Assembly (NCBI RefSeq): GCF_022267515.1
Contig: NZ_JAKFGB010000020.1
Coordinates: 186,001 to 250,000, forward strand
DNA length: 64,000 nt
Direction: 5' to 3'
Source of the DNA: Rubinisphaera margarita
Lineage (GTDB): Bacteria > Planctomycetota > Planctomycetia > Planctomycetales > Planctomycetaceae
Shown here: positions 8,507 to 17,338 of the stretch, one piece after another
How positions within the stretch are numbered: position 1 is the first letter of the stretch
How the letters are laid out: every line of letters starts with the position of its first letter
Notes under the pieces: model-generated
Told to the model about the DNA's origin: nothing
Database searches by the model: none
What the model saw: the letters and a program-made list of their open reading frames with translations, nothing else
Translations under genes and position numbers: made by a program

Positions 8507-9592
8507 CTACGACCAGCTGGGGGTGCAGGCGAATTCCCGCAAGGCTGACTGGGCCACCGGAGCCGGGCAGGACCAGACCAGGAAGAACATCGACTCCCGA
8601 ATAGTTCGTTCGGCCAGATGCCCGCTGACGAAGCCGCTTCCCTTCGCAGCCGTGAGATACGCCTGAGCGGATCGAAGCACCAGCGAATTGGCTCTCGTCC
8701 GAATCGACTGCGGCGTGCATTGCTCACTGGAGCCGGTCGACCCCGTTTCCGTGGCCAGGATGTCGTCGACAAGCCGATCGCATTCGCGCTCAAACTGTTT
8801 CGCTTCGGGCTCAAGATCGGAACGCGACTCGGCTTCATCCAGCAGGGCTCGGACCGCCCGCACAGCAACGCCGGTGGCGATGACGCTTGTCGTCAGCGAT
8901 CCGGTTCCGCCTCCCCCCGATTTCATCACCTGTTCCACGGGGCCGGCGACAACCTGCCATTGCTCAACAAAGACATTCTCGAGATTCAGATTGCCGGTCG
9001 CCGAGGCGGTTAGCGCGAGCATCTCGGCTGTGCCACCGTATTGGATTCCCTCGGTTTCGGATGGAAGCGCGACCAGAACCTGGCGACCATCCTCCAGCGT
9101 GCCGCCCGAGACCAGCACGTCGGCATGGCGAACACCGGTGACCCAGGGAACGAATCCGTTCAGCACGTAACCGCCGGCTACTTCCCTGGCTGCCACCGAA
9201 GGAGTTCCCAGATGCTGCCGGGAGGTCGAGAGATGCGAGATCCCAACCGTTGCCCAGGTTTCCCCGGCCGCGAGTCCCGGCAGTAATCGCTCTTTGAGTT
9301 CTTCATTCTCAGCGGCCACGATTCGCTGAACAGCGGCGTTTCGTTGTGAGAGGACAAACGAGGTCGTCAGGCAGGCCGCCGAGACATCGAGGTACATCCG
9401 CGACATCTGTGTCGACTCCGTCGACAGGCCTCCATAGTGTTCCGGAATATCCCAACGCGAAACACCGGCCTCCGTCAGGGACCGCAGTTGAGCGGCTGGC
9501 CAGCAACGTTCCTGATCGGTTTCCGCAGCCAACTCGGCAATCTGTTCGAGGGTCTCGGTGTCGATCGACTCAGAGAATTTTTCTTCGGGCAT
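8507..9592 (-). CDS. Acyl-CoA dehydrogenase-like flavoprotein, divergent
   Basis: The 361-residue protein has the layout of acyl-CoA dehydrogenases: an N-terminal helical domain, a middle beta domain (GISHLSTS near 120, then NGFVPWVTGVRHAD) and a C-terminal helical bundle. The C-terminus is short, ending soon after a FFLVWSCP segment, and I do not see the catalytic glutamate in a YEG-type context. It may therefore use FAD for another reaction or have lost dehydrogenase activity. The start at 9592 is chosen over an in-frame ATG 60 bases upstream because the extra residues look random. No beta-oxidation genes are nearby. It converges on the PDZ gene across 55 bases. Confidence 0.7.
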   Translation of the reverse strand: MPEEKFSESIDTETLEQIAELAAETDQERCWPAAQLRSLTEAGVSRWDIPEHYGGLSTESTQMSRMYLDVSAACLTTSFVLSQRNAAVQRIVAAENEELKERLLPGLAAGETWATVGISHLSTSRQHLGTPSVAAREVAGGYVLNGFVPWVTGVRHADVLVSGGTLEDGRQVLVALPSETEGIQYGGTAEMLALTASATGNLNLENVFVEQWQVVAGPVEQVMKSGGGGTGSLTTSVIATGVAVRAVRALLDEAESRSDLEPEAKQFERECDRLVDDILATETGSTGSSEQCTPQSIRTRANSLVLRSAQAYLTAAKGSGFVSGHLAERTIRESMFFLVWSCPAPVAQSALREFACTPSWS

Positions 9593-9966
9593 GGGAGAAA
9601 CCTGCGGGACTGTAATCGGGAACGAACGTGATGAGGCGCGGACGATGTACAAACGGGGCTCGGATTCAGTCCCGTGACTTCTATGATCCAGTGTAGTCGC
9701 AGTCCAGGCTCTCTCCTAGAGGCGCGGAGCCGATCCTCGTTCAGCGTGCAATGCCGATCCGGCAGAAGGATGTTTCGCTCACCGCGCGGGGGATTCTGAG
9801 GTCGGACAATTGTAAAGGCGATGATGGAATTCTACCCTGATGCTGCATCGCGGGGTTTCGAAGCCTCCGAATCCCCGAGACCGACGAACCAGGCACCAGT
9901 GAAGTTCCTTCCTGATCCGGGCAGCGAACTGCCCCTGCCAAAACTTTTCCGCACGAAAGTCTCACC
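9593..9966. other. Divergent intergenic gap without recognisable gene
   Basis: These 374 bases separate the divergent acyl-CoA-dehydrogenase-like and membrane-protein genes and must hold both promoters. I see no convincing -35/-10 pair, strong hairpin, tRNA or coding frame. Confidence 0.6.
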
Positions 9967-10521
9967 ATGAAACTCCTGTTTCCTATCCTCTTTGCCTGTG
10001 GTACCGCACTGTGCTGGGGACTTTACGGCCCAACAATTCAAAATGCTCGCAGCACAACCGGCGCCTGGAGCCCGTTCAAACCGTACGTGTTTATCGGTGT
10101 GGCTTATCTGGTGTGGGCCTGTGGGGGCGGACTGGCCGGAATGAAGATTAAGGAGGATCTGTTCACCTTTGGCGGTGTTCAGAGCCCGGCGATGATCTGG
10201 GGCTTTCTGGCAGGAACCCTGGGAGCCATCGGGGCCCTCAGCCTGACCTCGGCAATGTTGTCGGGAGGAAAGCCAATGTTCGTCATGCCAATTGTTTTTG
10301 GCGGAGCAGTGACAGTGACGGCGATCGTTTCCATCATCCAGTTGCGAGATGTCAGGCATACCAGTCCGCTGCTGTGGCTCGGTATGCTGATGGTGATTTC
10401 CGGAGTCGTGCTGGTCGCGAAATACACGCCGCACGGACATCCTCCCAAACCAGCAGCGGCTGCGGTGGAACAGTCTGGCCAGTCGGACGTCTCATCTGCG
10501 GTGACCCCCTCGGATCACTGA
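9967..10521 (+). CDS. EamA/DMT-like small membrane protein (half-size transporter)
   Basis: This 184-residue protein has five predicted membrane helices and a hydrophilic, Ala/Pro-rich cytoplasmic tail of about 35 residues. The pattern (N-terminal CWGLYGP, then GAIGALSLTSAMLSGG and a VMPIVFG segment) resembles half of a drug/metabolite transporter of the EamA type. A half-size protein would have to dimerise to make a complete carrier. The substrate is unknown. The next gene, bioD, begins 14 bases after its stop, so the two are probably co-transcribed; a link with biotin or precursor transport is possible but unproven. Confidence 0.65.
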   Translation: MKLLFPILFACGTALCWGLYGPTIQNARSTTGAWSPFKPYVFIGVAYLVWACGGGLAGMKIKEDLFTFGGVQSPAMIWGFLAGTLGAIGALSLTSAMLSGGKPMFVMPIVFGGAVTVTAIVSIIQLRDVRHTSPLLWLGMLMVISGVVLVAKYTPHGHPPKPAAAAVEQSGQSDVSSAVTPSDH

Positions 10522-10534
10522 CACGGGCGGTTTC

Positions 10535-11245
10535 ATGCGTGGTCTGTTTATCACCGGAACCGATACCGGGGTCGGAAAAACCTGGATAGCCTGCCAGATT
10601 CTCCATGCGATGAATCAGGCAGGTTTTTCCGTAGGCGCTTACAAGCCGGTCTGTTCCGGAAGTTTGCGGGACGAGTCAGGTCAGCAGCATTGGGAAGACC
10701 TCGACGAATTGGCCGCCGCTACGAGATATCGCTTTCCGCTCGAACTGATTGGGCCGCAACGTTTTGCAGCGGCCGTTGCTCCCCCGCGGGCTGCCGGGCT
10801 CGAGGGCCGCTCCGTCGATGAAGATCTGCTGGTAGGGGGCATCGAACCCTGGAAAAAGCAGGTCGATTATTTGCTCGTCGAAGGAGCAGGGGGCCTTCTG
10901 TCTCCGGTTTCCGACACTCTGAGCAATCTGGATCTGGCCCTGAAACTTGGATTTCCCCTGCTGATTGTGGGCCGGGCGGGACTCGGGACGATCAATCATT
11001 CGCTGCTTACCATTGAAGTCGCCCGGTCTCACGGGGCGAGCCTCGCCGGTCTGCTTCTGAATGAAACGACAGCAGAGGGAAGCGATCTCTCCCGGCAATT
11101 TAACGTCGAAGATCTGTCGGCCCGCACGGACTGTCCGGTCCTTGGCTGCTGGCCATTTGGTGGATCAGCGACTATTGATACGAATGGGTTAACAGTCTCG
11201 GTAGATTGGTGGAACCTGTTCGACTTATCGCTCAAAGTCGGGTAA
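10535..11245 (+). CDS. bioD: Dethiobiotin synthase
   Basis: BioD makes dethiobiotin from 7,8-diaminopelargonate, CO2 and ATP, the penultimate step of biotin synthesis. The 236-residue product shows the P-loop GTDTGVGKT (residues 8-16), the KPVCSG substrate segment (about 37), an EGAGGLLSP motif (about 114) and a late LLNE nucleotide-site stretch. Length fits the family. No other biotin gene is in the window, so the pathway must be completed elsewhere. It follows the DMT-like membrane protein by 13 bases, suggesting co-transcription. Biotin is needed by the pyruvate carboxylase encoded at 35-38 kb. Confidence 0.9.
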   Translation: MRGLFITGTDTGVGKTWIACQILHAMNQAGFSVGAYKPVCSGSLRDESGQQHWEDLDELAAATRYRFPLELIGPQRFAAAVAPPRAAGLEGRSVDEDLLVGGIEPWKKQVDYLLVEGAGGLLSPVSDTLSNLDLALKLGFPLLIVGRAGLGTINHSLLTIEVARSHGASLAGLLLNETTAEGSDLSRQFNVEDLSARTDCPVLGCWPFGGSATIDTNGLTVSVDWWNLFDLSLKVG

Positions 11246-11437
11246 AGTGGATGGCCCGGTCAGACCCGAGTGAAGCGAGGTCTGGATTGGCGCTGCATCG
11301 GACCAGGCTCTTCGGAGTGCCTTTCCCTGCAATTGTCACGGCTGCTGTACCGTGGCTTTCGGAAGGGGCCCCCAGTGCAAACTCTGCCGATGTTCCCGCC
11401 CCCTGATGAACGAAAATGACTTTGGAGTTGCGTGTTT

Positions 11438-12781
11438 ATGGCGGATGAGAATCCTGATTTCAGCTTCCTCGACCAGAAAAAGACGGCCAATCCTGAAGCG
11501 GCCTCTGGAATCACCAAGAAATCGGAAGAGACCGAACCGTCCGAGGCTGAAGACACCGATCACGTAATGTCCGAGCCGGAGACGCCGACCACTTCGGAAA
11601 GTCCCTCAGGGCTGAAGTGGATGGATGGTCCATTGCTTTATCAGGAACCGGACAGCAGCACACGGTTCGCGACTTCACTCGGAAAGTCGTCCGAGCCTAA
11701 GTCGGCGACCGACCATCTCCGCAATATCAAGCAGGAATCAAAAGACGAGACCGCCGAGGCGGAGCCTGCCGCGTCGGCGACGGAATCTTCTCCTGAAGAA
11801 TCCAGTACGTCCAGTAAGCCTGAGGCAGTCTCGGAACCGCAGCGGGAAGAAACGGCCGAAGCACCGTCGGAAACGGTCGACGAGGTCGCCATTACGCCGC
11901 CGGTCATTCCACCTGCTTCTGACGAAACGTCGAGTTCGCCAGCCAAAGTTCCGGAAGAGAAATCGAAGTCGGCGAAAGAGAAATCGAAGTCGAAGCCGAC
12001 TCCGGCGAAGAAAGCCGATTCGCGAAAGTCCAATCGGAAAACCGTCTCTGGTCTCATGCTGACGTTGCTTGTCAGCTACGCCAGCGCCGTGACGTTGATC
12101 TGTGCCTATCTCGTGATGCAGTCTTTCAGTGGCAAGCCGCATGACCTGGAGAGTCTCCCGGATCTGAAGCCGCCGATGAAAGACGATGAAATCGCCTACC
12201 GGCTGGTCCCTGAAGGAGCAACGCTGGCTCCCGGACATACCCTTCGGCTGGGTGAATCGCGTCGGTATGGAAATTTGCTGGTCACGCCTCTGCGCGTCGA
12301 AACGAGCGATCTCAAGTTTGAACATTACACCGGCGATCCGGCCCGGAAACGGGAGTCGGTCTCCGACGTGATGAAGCTCTGGATCCGATTCGAGAACGTT
12401 TCAAAGGACCAGAAATTCGCCCCGCTCGATCGCACGCTGGTCCTCAAGCGCATCGTCGACCCGGATCAACCGGGCCGTTTGCGGTCCAATCAATTTCTCA
12501 CGACCGTAAGCGATAAAGGCAACCTGGATCGGACTTTCCTGCTCTACGATCTCGAACAATACGGCGATTGGAACTTCGCCGGCATCAAGGACGAGCCAGT
12601 GCTCGGTCCCGGTGAGTCGATCGAGACGTACCTGCCCGCCGCCGCGGTCGCTGATGAAGAACTCGACGGCACGGTTGTCTGGCGAATTCAGTTCCGCAAA
12701 GGATATCACCCGACTTCGAAACGAGGGGTCACGACGCTGATCGAGGTTCGTTTCAAGAAGAACCAGATTCAGTCGGCCTGA
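11438..12781 (+). CDS. Single-pass membrane protein with acidic low-complexity N-terminus
   Basis: I do not recognise a named family. The 447-residue product has a disordered N-terminal half (about 1-200) rich in Glu, Ser, Pro, Thr and then Lys, including EKSKS repeats, one transmembrane helix (about 205-225) and a folded beta-rich C-terminal half probably outside the membrane (about 250-447). The cytoplasmic tail resembles planctomycete proteins with a disordered region before one anchor. The ATG at 11438 is preferred over an in-frame GTG at 11432 because GGAG lies at a suitable distance. Its last 13 bases overlap the end of the convergent hydrolase gene. Confidence 0.65.
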   Translation: MADENPDFSFLDQKKTANPEAASGITKKSEETEPSEAEDTDHVMSEPETPTTSESPSGLKWMDGPLLYQEPDSSTRFATSLGKSSEPKSATDHLRNIKQESKDETAEAEPAASATESSPEESSTSSKPEAVSEPQREETAEAPSETVDEVAITPPVIPPASDETSSSPAKVPEEKSKSAKEKSKSKPTPAKKADSRKSNRKTVSGLMLTLLVSYASAVTLICAYLVMQSFSGKPHDLESLPDLKPPMKDDEIAYRLVPEGATLAPGHTLRLGESRRYGNLLVTPLRVETSDLKFEHYTGDPARKRESVSDVMKLWIRFENVSKDQKFAPLDRTLVLKRIVDPDQPGRLRSNQFLTTVSDKGNLDRTFLLYDLEQYGDWNFAGIKDEPVLGPGESIETYLPAAAVADEELDGTVVWRIQFRKGYHPTSKRGVTTLIEVRFKKNQIQSA

Positions 12782-13611
12782 TCGTTTCTTTGATCTTGCG
12801 GATGTGAAATTTCCGGCACGATCCGGGGGGCGATGTGTCGCTCCACGAAAACGCGGTTCATGCAGCTGAGATGGCCGCCGTAGTGCCAGTCGCGGATCAT
12901 CGAGAATCGATACGGCACTTCCACGTACTTCTGCCGGTAGATCTCGAATCGCTCGCGGTCGTTCTCGCAAGGCACTCTGAAGCCGCGATTCCCGCCCGAG
13001 GTGCCGAACCTCCGATCGAGTGTTCCCATGGTCCACGTGCCGAACCCCAGGAAGTACCAGTCCAACCGCGATCGGTAACAGAACAGTTGCCTGCGGATCC
13101 GCTGCAGAGCGGGAGCGAGGTCGTAACCGGGACTGAGAGCGGGAGCGATCATCACGGCACTCTCGATTTCAATTCCGGGGGCAAGTGCCTCAAGTGTTTT
13201 GGGGATCATGGCTCCACCGCCGGAGTGACCGATGATTGAAACCGGCCGGTCGGGATGCTGAGCCTTGTAGTCGGCAATATGCTCAGCAATCCGGGCGGCC
13301 AGTCGCGAGCTGCGGTTGGGCAGCCAGAGATTAAAGACACCCGGTTTGACGGTCACGGTCCAGTCGAAGATTTCCAGCGCCTGAGAGACGCCTCCATCGT
13401 TCAGTCCGTGGACCAGCGAATGGGATAGCGAGCTAAGTCCCTCGATTCCCGGCAGAATCAATACGAGCCCCCGCGCGTACCGTTCTTCGGTGACGTAGGG
13501 CAACTCCGGCAGCCGATAGTTACCGAGCAGGGCCCGGGGATAGGAAAGTGTCGTCCTGAAGCCTCGACGAAAACGTGTCTCGACCTCGGCGCTCCTGCTC
13601 GCATCTAACAT
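12769..13611 (-). CDS. Alpha/beta hydrolase
   Basis: The 280-residue protein has the serine-hydrolase nucleophile elbow GHSGGG (around residue 128), an oxyanion-type LPGIEG near 54 and a late histidine (HYGGHLS, around 245) that could complete the triad. It lacks a signal peptide. The GHSGG form and the regular spacing of strands fit the alpha/beta hydrolase fold; substrate (ester, lipid or amide) cannot be told. The gene overlaps the preceding convergent gene by 13 bases and stands alone. Confidence 0.75.
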   Translation of the reverse strand: MLDASRSAEVETRFRRGFRTTLSYPRALLGNYRLPELPYVTEERYARGLVLILPGIEGLSSLSHSLVHGLNDGGVSQALEIFDWTVTVKPGVFNLWLPNRSSRLAARIAEHIADYKAQHPDRPVSIIGHSGGGAMIPKTLEALAPGIEIESAVMIAPALSPGYDLAPALQRIRRQLFCYRSRLDWYFLGFGTWTMGTLDRRFGTSGGNRGFRVPCENDRERFEIYRQKYVEVPYRFSMIRDWHYGGHLSCMNRVFVERHIAPRIVPEISHPQDQRNDQAD

Positions 13612-13667
13612 TCGTTGCTCAATTCCATTCGTTCCATCGCTTCGGTCAAATCCATTTGTCGACCAGA

Positions 13668-15707
13668 TTATTCAGCAGCAGCTTCTTTGGGAGGACTGGT
13701 CTTCCCGATCTCTATGACTGGAGAAATCGCCGACTGAAGCACTTCCTGAGAGCTGTCGTCCTGGACGAAGGCGACGACCCGAAGTTTCGAGAAATCGTCG
13801 GGAACGACATCGAACTTGAAGTTGCGGTTCTTCTGGAAGGCGTCCATTTCGGCGAGAATCTCTTTCTTCAGCTCGCTTACATTGCGGCTCGTATTATAGC
13901 TCCCGTTCGTGCCGCTGATGGCGACGCCGTCCGCACCGGTCGGAATATCGCGGACCACCATTTCGTGGAGACGAATGCCGTTCGGGGCGACGAAATGCAC
14001 GAGCGGATCGACGATGAGCACGCGGAGCTTGACGTCGTTCCGGTTCTCGGAAACGCCATCGACTTTGACATCAATCTTGACCGAGTCCCCTTCGGCGGAG
14101 GCGTTCAGGGCAATCGAGATCGGCGAGGTCTGCGTGAGCAGTCCGCGAGTTTGAGATTCCAGGTTCTTGTAATGATCTTCGGCATGGAAGACGAACCCGC
14201 CCACTGGATCGGTGGGGCGTCCGTTGACTCTGAGAGCAGGCGTTCCCCCTTCTCCGTAATAGCCGAATCGGGCTTCGCCATCGGAATTCGTGAGCGGATC
14301 AGGCCGAGGAATGTGCTGATGGTAACGAACGGCGATCAATTCGGGAGCGGGGAAGGTCTTCTCCAGTCCACCGAGAGCCAGGTCGCCGGCGACACAGGGA
14401 GGGCAAGCTGAACCGGTGAAGAGTTCGATCAGCGGAATTCGCCGGTTCTCAGGCAGATTCGGTTTTTCTGCGGACTTGCTGACGAAGTAGAACGCGTTCT
14501 CTTCATAAGCCTTATCGAGCATCTCCTGCAGAGCCTCGCCTTCCAGCGAGCTGAGGGCCTTTGTCTTTTCGAGCGGGCTTTGCGATTGTCCTTCGGTCTC
14601 GGTCGGGATCTGCACCATTCGGTTCAAACCGGGCAGGACGGCGAGACGGGCATAGATATCCGTCGCCTTATCCTTCTCGCCGGAGTCCTCGTAGTGCTTC
14701 GCCAGTGAAACCCAGCCGTTGATTTCAAACGGCCTTTCTTCCAGCAGCGTCCGAAGTTTTTCGGCTCCCTGCTTCTGTTCTTCGGCCTGGTCCGACGAGA
14801 GCAGATACTGGCTTTCGAACAGATCGAGCCGCTGTTTGTAGACCTCCGGCATGTTCTCGCCAACCAGGCTCTTCACCTTGTCCATGCTGCTGCGGGCGAT
14901 CGAGCGATACTCAGGCGCTGTCTTCGTCAACTGCGCGATTTGAAAGAGTGTGTCCGGCAGCAGATTGCTTCCCCAACGCTGTGCGGTCTGGATCGCTTCA
15001 GCAGCGATCGCATCGACTTCGTCGGTCGGAAGCTCATTCTTGATCGCGGTATCGAGCAGCGTGAAGTAAGCCGTGTTCGCGAGCGGCAGATCGGGATGGG
15101 CTTTCACGAAATTCCGCAAGGCGGCGACACGATCTTCTGCCTTCAAGGCGGCTTCGAGATCCTTGGTGCCATCGGTGATCTGAGGCGTTTCGATATCGGA
15201 CATGCTCGTCGACGAAGTCTTGATCAGGCGAGCCGGCGAGACCTGCACTTCGCCTTTCGGGAAAATGCCCCCCAGAATGACATCGCCATGTCGTTGCCCT
15301 TCGAAGTTCAAAGTGACCTGGCCGGTTTCGATGTTGAGGAGGATGTTCTCATCCCGAAACACAGCCTGATTGACGTGCCAGCTCTGGAACTGCTGCATCG
15401 AAGCGGTATCGACCTGCTTTACAGCTTTTTTGCCGTCGATTTCGGCGATCTGAATCAGCAGAGGATGGAAGTCGGTGGTTTCTTCGGTGATGACGAGCAT
15501 CCAGCGGCCAATCCACGGAGGCAGTTCTTCGACATTGGCCGCGTCGGCCGTCTGAGCACCGGCTGCTGTTGTCGAGGTCCCTTCTGGTGAATTTTCAGTA
15601 GTCGTCTGCGTCGGTGCCTCGCCCGATTCGCATCCCGACAGAACACCGAACATGAGACTCGCGCACAGGCATGTGCTGAACAGGACAATCCCTTGGAGAT
15701 ATTTCAT
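13668..15707 (-). CDS. Multidomain lipoprotein: TPR-like region plus thioredoxin fold and Omp28-like C-terminus
   Basis: The 679-residue product starts with a lipoprotein signal (lipobox LSGC, C26) and a Thr/Ser linker, then a beta domain (about 57-165), a helical TPR-like region (about 175-400) and a thioredoxin-fold domain containing CPPC (C435 and C438). The final 150 residues are beta-rich and resemble the C-terminal part of Omp28-family proteins. It is probably attached to a membrane facing the periplasm-like space, where the CPPC could act in thiol-disulfide exchange or bind a partner. The cis-proline segment GTPALRVNG at about 495 supports the fold. Its role is otherwise unknown. Confidence 0.7.
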   Translation of the reverse strand: MKYLQGIVLFSTCLCASLMFGVLSGCESGEAPTQTTTENSPEGTSTTAAGAQTADAANVEELPPWIGRWMLVITEETTDFHPLLIQIAEIDGKKAVKQVDTASMQQFQSWHVNQAVFRDENILLNIETGQVTLNFEGQRHGDVILGGIFPKGEVQVSPARLIKTSSTSMSDIETPQITDGTKDLEAALKAEDRVAALRNFVKAHPDLPLANTAYFTLLDTAIKNELPTDEVDAIAAEAIQTAQRWGSNLLPDTLFQIAQLTKTAPEYRSIARSSMDKVKSLVGENMPEVYKQRLDLFESQYLLSSDQAEEQKQGAEKLRTLLEERPFEINGWVSLAKHYEDSGEKDKATDIYARLAVLPGLNRMVQIPTETEGQSQSPLEKTKALSSLEGEALQEMLDKAYEENAFYFVSKSAEKPNLPENRRIPLIELFTGSACPPCVAGDLALGGLEKTFPAPELIAVRYHQHIPRPDPLTNSDGEARFGYYGEGGTPALRVNGRPTDPVGGFVFHAEDHYKNLESQTRGLLTQTSPISIALNASAEGDSVKIDVKVDGVSENRNDVKLRVLIVDPLVHFVAPNGIRLHEMVVRDIPTGADGVAISGTNGSYNTSRNVSELKKEILAEMDAFQKNRNFKFDVVPDDFSKLRVVAFVQDDSSQEVLQSAISPVIEIGKTSPPKEAAAE

Positions 15708-15754
15708 GGTGAGTAGCTTCGTTTAGAGGAGCGTTTTTTCTGGGCTCGTTTTTT

Positions 15755-15787
15755 ATGCGACCGCGACGGATGGTTTGTCGGTCGCAT
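15755..15787 (-). other. Perfect 9-bp hairpin between two lipoprotein genes
   Basis: ATGCGACCG (15755-15763) pairs exactly with CGGTCGCAT (15779-15787). On the transcribed minus strand the stem is followed by A rather than T, so it does not look like an intrinsic terminator. It lies about 48 bases upstream of the lipoprotein start at 15707 and could be a leader hairpin or protein-binding site. Confidence 0.4.
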
Positions 15788-15891
15788 CAGACCCATAAGT
15801 TCATTGTAGAGGCGGAGTCGCGGAGTGGCAGCCGTCCATTTGAGAAATCTTCTTCATCTCACTTCCGGCTCGCGGAGCGACAACGGCGAGG

Positions 15892-16605
15892 TCAATCCTG
15901 CACTGCAATACGTACTCGGCGGATCTCGAGCGGGAAGCCTTCGGCCTGAAAGCCGACGAATCCCTCTTTTCGAGCAGCCGGCTGGCTCTGGCAGATCTGC
16001 GTACCGTTAATGTAGGTGGTCAAAGCGCCATCCTTCGACACGGCTTCGATGACGTTCCACTCCCCAACCGGCTTCCGGGCCATTTCGCGAGCGGACTGGT
16101 TATCCTGAATCACGACATCCGGGACGCCGCCATTGGCTTTGACGGACGCCATCTCGCTGAACTTCCCCTGAACTTCCACCGACTCCGGCCAGATCTTCTG
16201 TTCAGGCGCGATGTAAACCAGCAGCCCGGTGTTGCTGAGCGGTTTCTTCTCCTCACTCAGTCCCTTACGGGGCAGAAAACGGTACTCGAATCGAATGGTG
16301 AAGTTACGGTAGGATTCTTTCGACTGCAGATAGCCTTTGGGTTCCCCGGTGGTAACGATCGATTGTTCGATGCCTTTCCAGGTGTCCTCTTCGGCGAGGA
16401 CCGGCTCAAAATCGGCAAAGGAAAGGGCCTGGTATCCCTCTTCGGGAACAAAATCATCAGGCTCGATGATCGGCATATCGACTTCCGGCTCAGTTGCGGA
16501 GGTCGATTCCGGAGCTGAGGTGGCGGATTCGGACGGCGGAGCGGGGGCTTCACAACCGGCGGAGATCAGAAGTCCGAGCACGAGGGAGAGCATCCCGAAT
16601 CGCAT
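15892..16605 (-). CDS. DUF1080 (3-keto-disaccharide hydrolase-type) lipoprotein
   Basis: This 237-residue lipoprotein has lipobox SAGC (C18), an Ala/Ser/Pro/Glu linker and then a DUF1080 concanavalin-like beta-sandwich. Recognisable segments are RNFTIRFEYRF (about 100), NTGLLVYI (about 123), VEVQGKF (about 145) and GEWNVIEAVSKDG (about 185), with the usual YINGTQICQ near the end. In the family this domain binds or cleaves carbohydrates. The ATG at 16605 is chosen because AGAGGA stands just upstream and the signal peptide begins there; longer in-frame sequence is non-homologous. It probably works in sugar breakdown at the cell surface. Confidence 0.8.
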   Translation of the reverse strand: MRFGMLSLVLGLLISAGCEAPAPPSESATSAPESTSATEPEVDMPIIEPDDFVPEEGYQALSFADFEPVLAEEDTWKGIEQSIVTTGEPKGYLQSKESYRNFTIRFEYRFLPRKGLSEEKKPLSNTGLLVYIAPEQKIWPESVEVQGKFSEMASVKANGGVPDVVIQDNQSAREMARKPVGEWNVIEAVSKDGALTTYINGTQICQSQPAARKEGFVGFQAEGFPLEIRRVRIAVQD

Positions 16606-17051
16606 GATGATCCTCTTGTCTGGAAGGGGTGAACTGAGAGTGCGGAACGGGAATTGATCCCGAGCCGTCGAGGCTGTTGACCGGAGTGTATCGGTTGCGA
16701 TCCTCAATGAGCAAACGACCCCTGATGACGTAGTCCTGATAACCCGAACCATTGTCAGGATTGATGCAGAAGTTTCACTCCCCGGGCCCTTGCTGGAGTT
16801 CGCAGATTCTCCGTTCTTCCATTGCGAGGGACCGGGCCCGCGTGGTCGATACCAGTATTGGATCGATACACCAACGCAGACGGGGTCAACCACCCCGTCG
16901 CCGCTCCGTCCGTGAAGTCTGCTGGAGTAGACTTCGACGAACATCGATCTTCACTCCTGAGTGCAGTCTAAGAGCGATCCCATTCTCCCCCCTGGCAGCA
17001 TGACGATGGCGATGCGTAGATGCGTCGCGTCGGCGTGAGGAGTTGTCGAAC
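16606..17051. other. Intergenic gap with two perfect hairpins
   Basis: These 446 bases lie between a minus-strand lipoprotein and a small plus-strand gene. Two hairpins are close together: GACGGGGT/ACCCCGTC (16879-16886 with 16892-16899, loop of 5) and GAAGTCT/AGACTTC (16914-16920 with 16929-16935, loop of 8). No T tract follows either. They might be a structured 5' leader or binding sites. No convincing coding frame or promoter is visible. Confidence 0.45.
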
Positions 17052-17231
17052 ATGCAATGCGAACATGGAATGCAGCTTCGAATCGCTTTCCTGGAAGCCC
17101 TGAATGAGCAGCTTCGTCGTGAAGTCGCTCAGAACACGCGAATCGCCAGAACTCGAGCCCCGTACTGGCCGATGTTTCTGGTAAGCGGTCTGGTCAGCCT
17201 GTCCGCGTGGACGCTGAGCTGGATTAGTTAA
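17052..17231 (+). CDS. Small single-pass membrane protein (59 aa)
   Basis: A 59-residue reading frame has an amphipathic, charged helix (about 8-35) and one C-terminal membrane segment (about 40-58). GAGGAG (17036-17041) stands 10 bases before the ATG at 17052; an in-frame TTG at 17043 lies too close to that site. Composition is consistent with a real tail-anchored small protein, but there is no family match I can name. It ends 39 bases before the terminator of the convergent operon. Confidence 0.45.
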   Translation: MQCEHGMQLRIAFLEALNEQLRREVAQNTRIARTRAPYWPMFLVSGLVSLSAWTLSWIS

Positions 17232-17269
17232 GCGGCAGCTTTCTGTCGGAAACGCGAACGCGAATGACG

Positions 17270-17310
17270 AAAAAACGACGGCTGCGATTGCTCGAAGCGA
17301 TCGCAGCCGT
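17270..17310 (-). terminator. Intrinsic terminator of the cytochrome/WD40 operon
   Basis: A perfect 11-bp stem (17278-17288 with 17300-17310, loop of 11) is followed on the minus strand, two bases past the stem, by six T residues (complement of 17270-17275). It lies 28 bases after the stop at 17339. Both features are classical for Rho-independent termination. Confidence 0.85.
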
Positions 17311-17338
17311 TTCTCGTTATTCGCTGATAAAGTCCGTC

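Noticed and set aside
11261..11284. Hairpin CAGACC/GGTCTG after bioD as a terminator
   Set aside because: Only 6 bp with a 12-base loop and no T tract; more likely chance.
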